Shown: in pieces, positions 58,428 through 64,000 of the stretch | Layout: each line of letters starts with the position of its first letter | Numbering within the stretch: the first letter of the stretch is position 1 | Assembly (NCBI GenBank): GCA_004369085.1 | Contig: ML210159.1 | Coordinates: 62,001 to 126,000, forward strand | Direction: 5' to 3' | Length of the DNA stretch: 64,000 nt | From: Coprinopsis marcescibilis | Taxonomy: Eukaryota; Basidiomycota; Agaricomycetes; Agaricales; Psathyrellaceae | Translations under genes and position numbers: made by a program | The notes under the pieces: model-generated | What the model was told of the DNA's origin: nothing | What the model saw: the letters and a program-made list of their open reading frames with translations, nothing else | Database searches by the model: none

Positions 58428-58518
58428 GGTCGTCGGGAGGCGCTTTTGCCGTCGTTGTCGCTGCAGTAAACAAACCGGGCAGAGAACATCAGTGGGCGCG
58501 ACGGAAGGGGATTTGTAG

Positions 58519-58526
58519 CACGTGAC
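58519..58526 (+). promoter_or_regulatory. CACGTGAC element in divergent promoter
   Basis: Sits between the Borealin-like gene (92 nt) and ERG26 (122 nt). It overlaps the left arm of the inverted repeat at 58524-58540. Third copy of the octamer seen at 6210 and 53792. Confidence 0.45.
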
Positions 58527-58540
58527 ACGCGTTTCGTGTC
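58524..58540. promoter_or_regulatory. inverted repeat GACACG-N5-CGTGTC with embedded ACGCGT
   Basis: Perfect 6-nt arms around a 5-nt spacer, in the promoter shared by the Borealin-like gene and ERG26. The repeat contains ACGCGT at 58527-58532, the MBF cell-cycle box of yeasts. This would fit cell-cycle control of a mitotic gene; it is not proven. Confidence 0.4.
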
Positions 58541-58647
58541 AGCGGAGACTTATTCGAGGCGAGTCCCCCAAATCGTTCCACCTCCTTTATTTTGATTCTC
58601 GTCTTTACCAAGGACCAGTCAACCAATTTCGACGACAGCCCCGTACA

Positions 58648-60190
58648 ATGACCAAGACCAAGGACGTCTATATTGTTGTTGGAGGAAACGGTTTCCTCGG
58701 CCGTCACATCGTCACCCAACTCAAGGATCGAGGGGATATAGTCTCCTCTCTGGATATCGTCCAGCGCTACGACGATGTCGCGTTTTACTCTGCCGATATC
58801 ACAGACGAGGACCAGGTTGCTTCAGCACTTAAACGGGTGAGTCTACATTGTTCACTCCTAGTCAGACTCAGGGATTCATGTGTGTATTCCCTCAAGTCCG
58901 GCGCAACCTGCATAATCCATACTGCTTCACCCCCTGCCAACTTGAAGGACGAGTCACTGTACTACAAGGTCAACGTTGAAGGCACAAGAGCTATTATCAA
59001 TGCAGCAATCCAATGTGGAGTGCGAAAGCTTGTCTTTACTAGTTCGGCGGGCGTGGTTTTCAACGGAGCTGACAACGTGGACGTGGACGAAAGGCTGCCT
59101 TACCCCGACGTCCCCATGGATGCCTACAACGACTCCAAAGCTAAAGCGGAACAACTGGTTCTCGAATCAAACGGCAAGGGTGGCTTGCTTACTGTTGCAC
59201 TTCGCCCTGCAGGTATCTTCGGGTAAGCGGAAGAACCACAACGTAAACATTTTCCATATACTGACCGGAGAATAGACCTGGGGACCGGCAAATGATGACA
59301 GGCCTCTACCAAGTTTACGAGAATAACAAGACCCACTTCCAGATCGGTGATAACACTAATCTCTTCGATTGGACGTATGTTGGAAACGTTGCATATGCCC
59401 ACTTGCTTGCCGCAGACAAGCTCGACCTATCTCCTCCAGCACCTCCCATCAGCCAACTAGAGAAAGTCCCGGTCTCCATGGATGAGCTACCTCCTCTGAA
59501 TGATGCAGAGCGAGATATTGTTGAGACCAATCTTCCCCCTATCGACAAAACAACAGGAAAGCATCAGGTTCCTACGTGTATCGCACGCCCTCTTGGGCCG
59601 TATCTCCACCCTCCCGAAAATGCTGAGGAGATTGAAACCAGATACCACAATCCTGCCGATGGTTCTAACAACCGACCAGTTGCACGAAACCGCTTCGACC
59701 AGTTGTCACCGACTGGAATCAACCAAGCTAAACTCCACTACCCCGATAAGCATCCTCTGCAAGTTGCCGGCCAAGCCTTCTTCATCACGAACGGAGAGCC
59801 TACCTACTTTTGGGATTTCATGCGTTACATCTGGCACCATTTGGATGCTTTCTTCCCTGGTCACAGAACCCCGCGCAAGCCCTTCGTTTTGCCCAAGCTT
59901 GTTGGCCTGGCTCTGGCACAAGCCTCGGAGTGGGGTTGCGCCTTGGTCGGAGTGCAGCCAACATTTACCAAGTTCAAGGTTACTTTCAGTTGTGCTAGCC
60001 GTTGGCACAACATTGAAAAGGCCAGGAGGGTGTTAGGCTACCATCCTCAAGTTGGTCTTCAAGAAGGTGTTAAGCTTACCGTTGACGTACGTACAGTCAA
60101 CCTCTACATCTCTAATGCTAGGCTAACTCTGTCGCTTTACAGTGGTGGTGGGCTGAATACCAAAAGGGCAGCCACAAAACTGCTCACTAG
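58648..60190 (+). CDS. ERG26: sterol-4-alpha-carboxylate 3-dehydrogenase (decarboxylating), Erg26
   Basis: C-4 demethylation step of ergosterol synthesis, in the ER. Four exons join in frame: 58648-58836, 58897-59222, 59276-60086 and 60143-60190, giving 457 residues. The extended-SDR cofactor motif GGNGFLG lies in YIVVGGNGFLGRHIVTQLKD. IIHTASPPANLKDESLYYKV follows, then KLVFTSSAGVVFNG with the catalytic Ser. The Tyr and Lys are in YNDSKAKAEQLV. RPAGIFGPGDRQMMTGL and FDWTYVGNVAYAHLLAADKL are family features. A linker of about 80 residues before YPDKHPLQVAGQAFFITNGE is longer than in yeast. The C terminus ends WWWAEYQKGSHKTAH. The neighbour CDC123 follows on the same strand after 178 nt. Confidence 0.93.
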
Positions 60191-60368
60191 ATACCTCTTT
60201 CTGGGATTTCAATTCCTTGTTAGCCTATTCTATTCCATGTATCTGTTATGGGAAATCGGAGCCTGTATTACACACTATCCAATCTCTCTACCTAAAATGG
60301 CATCCAGGTTTTGTGGTGTCGATCCATCATCACCGTGACCGTGATCACTGATCATCACCCCCACGATT

Positions 60369-61631
60369 ATGTCTTCCGCGACTGCGACGACGCTTGATGT
60401 TTTCCCTGAACAAACGCCTTCTTACATTCTTTCGTTCCAATTCTCGTCATGGTACCCCAAGTTTTCAGATGTTAGCATCAAGTCGACAATAATCAAGCCG
60501 TTGTCCGATGTCTTTCGAAAGTACCTCGAATCAGAGAGCGTATTCGTCCCAGAAGGTTCTGACGATCTGTATGTCACAAACAATACCACTGCGACTTATC
60601 ACCTGACTGACCCAATTTTGCTCAAAGACCGGTAGAATCCACTCTTTCAGACGACGAGGAACCACCCGAAAGCGACGACGATGGAGAGGCACCACCGTCC
60701 TACGCTTTCCCAGACCTCGACGCCGAAATCCGAGCCTCCATCAAACAATACGACGGAGTGTTTCCTAAACTCAATTTCACTTCCCCCAGAGTACGCATGT
60801 CGGTTAAGTCTGATTTGAAACGGCGTAACATATTCGAAACTAGGACGCGGCTTGGGTATTGGCGGCAGGTTCACCCTTAAAATGCACGACCCCCGCTGAT
60901 GTCTACCTCCTGCTCAAATCTTCCGATTTCATCATGCACGATTTGGAGCGTGCAACCGTGTTTGAAGGTTGTGAAGGAGACGAGAGCTCGTGGTCTCCCT
61001 ATGAGCTCGAATTGGTTCTGCGGAAATGGTACCCAATAAATCCGAGTAGGGAGGTGCGCTGTTTCGTGAGGAACGGCAAGTTAGTCGGTATGTGTCTTCC
61101 GAAACCCAATCTCGAGACTTGTTTTTGATTATGAACTAGGGATTTCGCAAAGAGATACCAACTATTATGACTTCCTGAATGTTTCAGAAACGCAAGATGT
61201 TATTCGCAGTTCTGTCATGCGATTGTGGGAGGAAAAGATAAAGCCCCGGCAAGAGCAGCGCGATTGTGAGTCTTGCCTTGCATCCTTGCACCTTTCAAAG
61301 AAATATTGCTCAATATCATGTAGACGTGTTTGACTTGTTATTGACAAGGGACCTTTCCCGAGGCCATGTGGTCGACTTCAATCCATACGCCCCGAAAACC
61401 GACTCGCTCCTGTTCTCATACAAAGATCTATGCGACCTGGCCGTGGCTGACAATGCTACCGAATTTCGCGTCATCGATTCACCAGCCCATCCACTTGCTA
61501 TCCGAAATGCGCCAGTGCACCAGCACAACGCCGTCCCAATGGAAGCGATCCAATTGAGCAGCGGAAGGAGTATCGATGAATTCGCCGAACTATGGAAAGC
61601 TCAGCTGAATGAAAGCACCGAAGATGCGTAG
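60369..61631 (+). CDS. CDC123: Cdc123/D123 translation initiation factor eIF2 assembly protein
   Basis: Assembly factor for the eIF2 complex, with an ATP-grasp-like fold, cytosolic. The start MSSATATTLDVFPEQTPSYI is followed by FSSWYPKFSDVSIKSTIIKP, the typical N-terminal motif of the family. An acidic segment (SDDEEPPESDDD) precedes FPDLDAEIRASIKQYDGVFP and PKLNFTSPRDAAWVLA. KCTTPADVYLLLKSSDFIMH, LVLRKWYPINPSREVRCFVR and the block HVVDFNPYAPKTDSLLFSYK are all conserved D123 sequences. Short introns, five exons or so. The downstream gene is convergent (109 nt between stops). Confidence 0.92.
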
Positions 61632-61739
61632 CCCTATTCCAAGCAAATACGTATTATGCATTAGAGGTATCCAAATCTATCCCAGTGTAACCTGGATGTT
61701 TATATCACCAGTCCCAAGAACCATCCTGGGCCAGCTAGT

Positions 61740-63448
61740 CTATTTCCCAACTTCAATGCCAGAGTCGCTGGCCGATGACTCAGGCATGGCAGGGCGCGTC
61801 TGGGCAACGCCGTGCGCATTTTTGAAGAAGACAACTTCGCCTTCATCCTCGACAAACTAGAGATAAAATGTAAGCATCCGAGAGCTCATTGACAACCGGC
61901 AACGACATACCTTGCACTCCTTATAGACACGGTAAACCTCGCGCCAGCCTCCAGGAGCACCTTCAACGGGGACACCGTGGCTCTTGAGGAGCTTTTTGAG
62001 GGCATTGCTGGCTTCCCATGCGTTGTAGTGGGGGATCTTGCTGCAGACGTGGTGGAGAACGTGGGTCTCAGAGATTCCGTTGGTAGCATGGGCACCGATC
62101 CAGGCCATGATAGAACCACAGTCACCGAGGAGATTTCGGTCGAGGGTGGCCAAAGCACCACGGGCAAAGGTGAATTCCGAAGCACGGTAATGAGGGAGGA
62201 GGGGGTCGGTGTGCTGGAGGAAGGTAATCAGGACGAGCCAGTGGTTAACCCTGCGAACGATTGTCAGTAACCTGAAGGATATTTGTCTGCCACGATACTC
62301 ACCAGAGGTATGGGATGAGGTAGACAACGAGAACGGTGGAGAACCCCCAGTGAGCGATGCTGACTCCCAGTGCAACCAGCCAGAGAGCAATTCCGACGTT
62401 GGAGATCAAGATCTGGTTGTAGTGGTGGGTCCCGAACATCGGGGAGCTGGGATTGAAGTCTAAACAAACTCGGTCAGACGCAAAGTCACACTAACGCGAC
62501 AATTGAACTTACGGTTGGTGCCCTTAGGATACCTCTTCTGACCAGAGGCATTCATGATGATGTAGGCGGGCCATCCTCCGAGCTATGGTCAATTCCGTTA
62601 ATTTAGTCGACAATTAAAGAACCTAAGGGCACACGTACGAGATATTTGGCCGAGCCGATGATAGCACCGATGGGTGAATCACCGAGAGCCTCCCAGAGCT
62701 CACGCTTGACAACTTCGGAAACACGGGATCCGAGCAAGTTCTCCCCCTCAGGGTTCAAAGGTGGCAAGCCGAGCTCTGAACGAGTGTGGGGGACGAAGAC
62801 CTGGTCCTGGGTGAGATGCGAGGTCGAAGCGTGATGCTTGGCATGAGTAACTCTCCACGCGTGATAAGGCACGCCAACACTAAAATTATGCAAAAATCAT
62901 ATGCAACTCAGAAAACTTGCGACTCGGTGGATAATGAACAGGGGAACGTACGCCGAATGGAGGATGAAGCCAGCAAGGTTGTTGATGGCCTTGGACTCGG
63001 AAAAGGCTTGGTGACCGCATTCATGGCCAATAACCCAGATACCGGTGGCAAAGAGACCAGTGAAGAAGGTGTAAACTGCCCACAACGCAACACGAAGAGC
63101 TGTGTAGGCGTATGGGTGGGGGAGGTCGAGGGTGGCAGGGGTAATGAAGGAGTCGAGATATGAGGTGGTCTTGTAGATGCATCCAATGACGAACAGGTCC
63201 CAGAGTCTACAATCGCTCGTCAGAAATTGACGTGGCAATTGACAAAAGCAGGACTTACACATAGACCAAAGACTTGAGTGCCGACCGACGGAAACAGTGG
63301 GCACTAGAAGCTGTTAGTTGCGCATTTCCTCGAGCTCGTTGTGCGGTACTCACGGGATTGCAGCCAACAAGTCCTTCATAGGGATGTCAGGAACGGGATA
63401 GACGTTCTGCTCGACGAGCGTGAAGCCTTCATCTGCCTTTTTCGCCAT
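61740..63448 (-). CDS. delta-12-type fatty acid desaturase, ER membrane
   Basis: Integral ER membrane di-iron enzyme that inserts a double bond into acyl chains, giving linoleate if delta-12. The start MAKKADEGFTLVEQNVYPVP is followed by DIPMKDLLAAIP, common at the N terminus of this group. Three histidine boxes are present: HECGH (GIWVIGHECGHQAF), HAKHH (THAKHHASTSHL) and HVLHH (ETHVLHHVCSKIPHYNA). Hydrophobic spans lie around the first box and at SNVGIALWLVALGVSIAHWG. The C terminus ends SDSGIEVGK. Seven or so short introns. Upstream of the ATG the minus strand reads TTTTATAG, which looks like the acceptor of a 5' UTR intron. Delta-12 versus delta-15 specificity cannot be read by eye; the sequence is typical of the FAD2-like fungal branch. 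Confidence 0.9.
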
Positions 63449-63782
63449 CTTCTGCCCTGTCTATAAAATAAGAAAATATATATAGAGAGATATAAGGTCG
63501 TTGACGGTGTGGTGAGGATCGACCGACTTGCCAGCAATTTTGATTTTATGGGGAGCGTTGCATTTGATCGGACTTTGCCGACAGCTAAAAAGTATGGGGT
63601 ACCGTAACTCTTAGCCAATAGGATAACTTTTATTCTCAAGTCAACCGGCCTTTGATTCTTCGCAGCATGCTGGCCTGACCGAGAACAATCTCGCCGCCCC
63701 CAAAGATTATGCACCTTATCTCAGTTATATACAATATTGTACACATTATTTTCTTAGATATGAGCATACGCTAGAATGTCCT
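63449..63782. promoter_or_regulatory. promoter/5' UTR region of the desaturase gene
   Basis: 334 nt between the desaturase start and the stop codon of the last gene. On the minus strand an AT-rich run (63461-63496) ends in TTTTATAG 12 nt before the ATG, suggesting a 5' UTR intron. No TATA box can be separated from it. Confidence 0.4.
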
Positions 63783-64000
63783 TCATTGCGGCAGTGCCAC
63801 AAGTCGACTTGCCAGTCCATCTAAAAACGCAAAGCCGTCCTACAAACAGATCAAACAAGTCAGTCAGGTGCATAAAATGCGAAAATTGAAGCATACCTTG
63901 GTAATGTTTCTTCCAACAGACCTGTGAGTCACTTGGACGAAATCCGATATATATCCAGCAAGCACTTTGCTGTTTCGAGCCGTTGAAACGTCGTATCGAA
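63783..64000 (-). CDS. 3' end of an unrecognised gene, cut by the window edge
   Basis: Two exons in one consistent frame. 63897-64000 reads RYDVSTARNSKVLAGYISDF then VQVTHRSVGRNITK. After a 57-nt intron (GTATGC donor, TTTGTAG acceptor), 63783-63839 reads DGFAFLDGLASRLVALPQ and stops. Splice sites and frame agree, so a real gene is likely. The fragment is too short to place in a family. Confidence 0.5.

Noticed and set aside
1..64000. Gene cluster, mobile element, CRISPR array or defence system
   Set aside because: No transposase, reverse transcriptase, terminal repeat, spaced repeat array, PKS/NRPS or co-oriented biosynthetic run was found; the genes are mostly housekeeping and the layout is ordinary for a fungal chromosome.

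Overview
The window is nuclear DNA of a filamentous fungus, most likely a mushroom-forming basidiomycete (Agaricomycetes). Genes are packed at about one per 2.5 kb on both strands. Almost all are cut by many short introns (about 45-60 nt, GT..AG). The families also fit: MATH-BTB and F-box proteins, a PL4 rhamnogalacturonan lyase, KRE6/SKN1-type GH16 proteins, a Zn2Cys6 regulator and sterol-pathway enzymes. I saw no rRNA, tRNA, CRISPR array, transposon or virus-derived gene.

Layout. 0.3-6 kb: a Zn2Cys6 transcription factor and an intronless mitochondrial PPR-like protein, both minus. 6.4-13.7 kb: a GRASP-type Golgi/secretion protein and a secreted PL4 lyase (plus), then a MATH-BTB protein (minus). 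13.8-21.5 kb: the spliceosome recycling factor Prp24/SART3 (minus), an F-box protein and an SDR oxidoreductase (plus). 22.1-37.4 kb: a KRE6/SKN1 beta-glucan synthesis protein (plus), followed on the minus strand by a PH-domain protein, a SIKE-like STRIPAK subunit, a SAP-domain protein of unknown function and an Ulp2/SENP6-like SUMO protease. 37.8-44.5 kb: an Atg26-type sterol glucosyltransferase and a PLK4-like pseudokinase (plus). 44.5-52.2 kb: a secreted endonuclease/exonuclease-family protein (minus), a second KRE6/SKN1 paralogue (plus) and a secreted Ser/Thr-rich protein (minus). 53-64 kb: a small mitochondrial coiled-coil protein (minus), RNase P/MRP subunit Pop1 (plus), a Borealin-like chromosomal passenger subunit (minus), Erg26 and Cdc123 (plus), a delta-12-type fatty acid desaturase (minus), and the 3' end of an unrecognised minus-strand gene.

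The region looks like ordinary euchromatin rather than a gene cluster or mobile island. Some functions recur: cell wall glucan (two GH16 genes), membrane lipid (Atg26, Erg26, desaturase), RNA processing (Prp24, Pop1) and chromosome or kinase biology (Borealin, PLK4-like, Ulp2). I see no sign that they form an operon-like system. The points most worth a second look are the PLK4-like protein with a degenerate kinase domain, two genes whose reading frame needs a non-GT intron or carries a lesion (Atg26 and the second GH16 gene), a CACGTGAC motif shared by three divergent promoters, and the SAP-domain orphan. Exon joins were worked out by eye from reading frame and splice-site consensus; spans run from start codon to stop codon and include introns.
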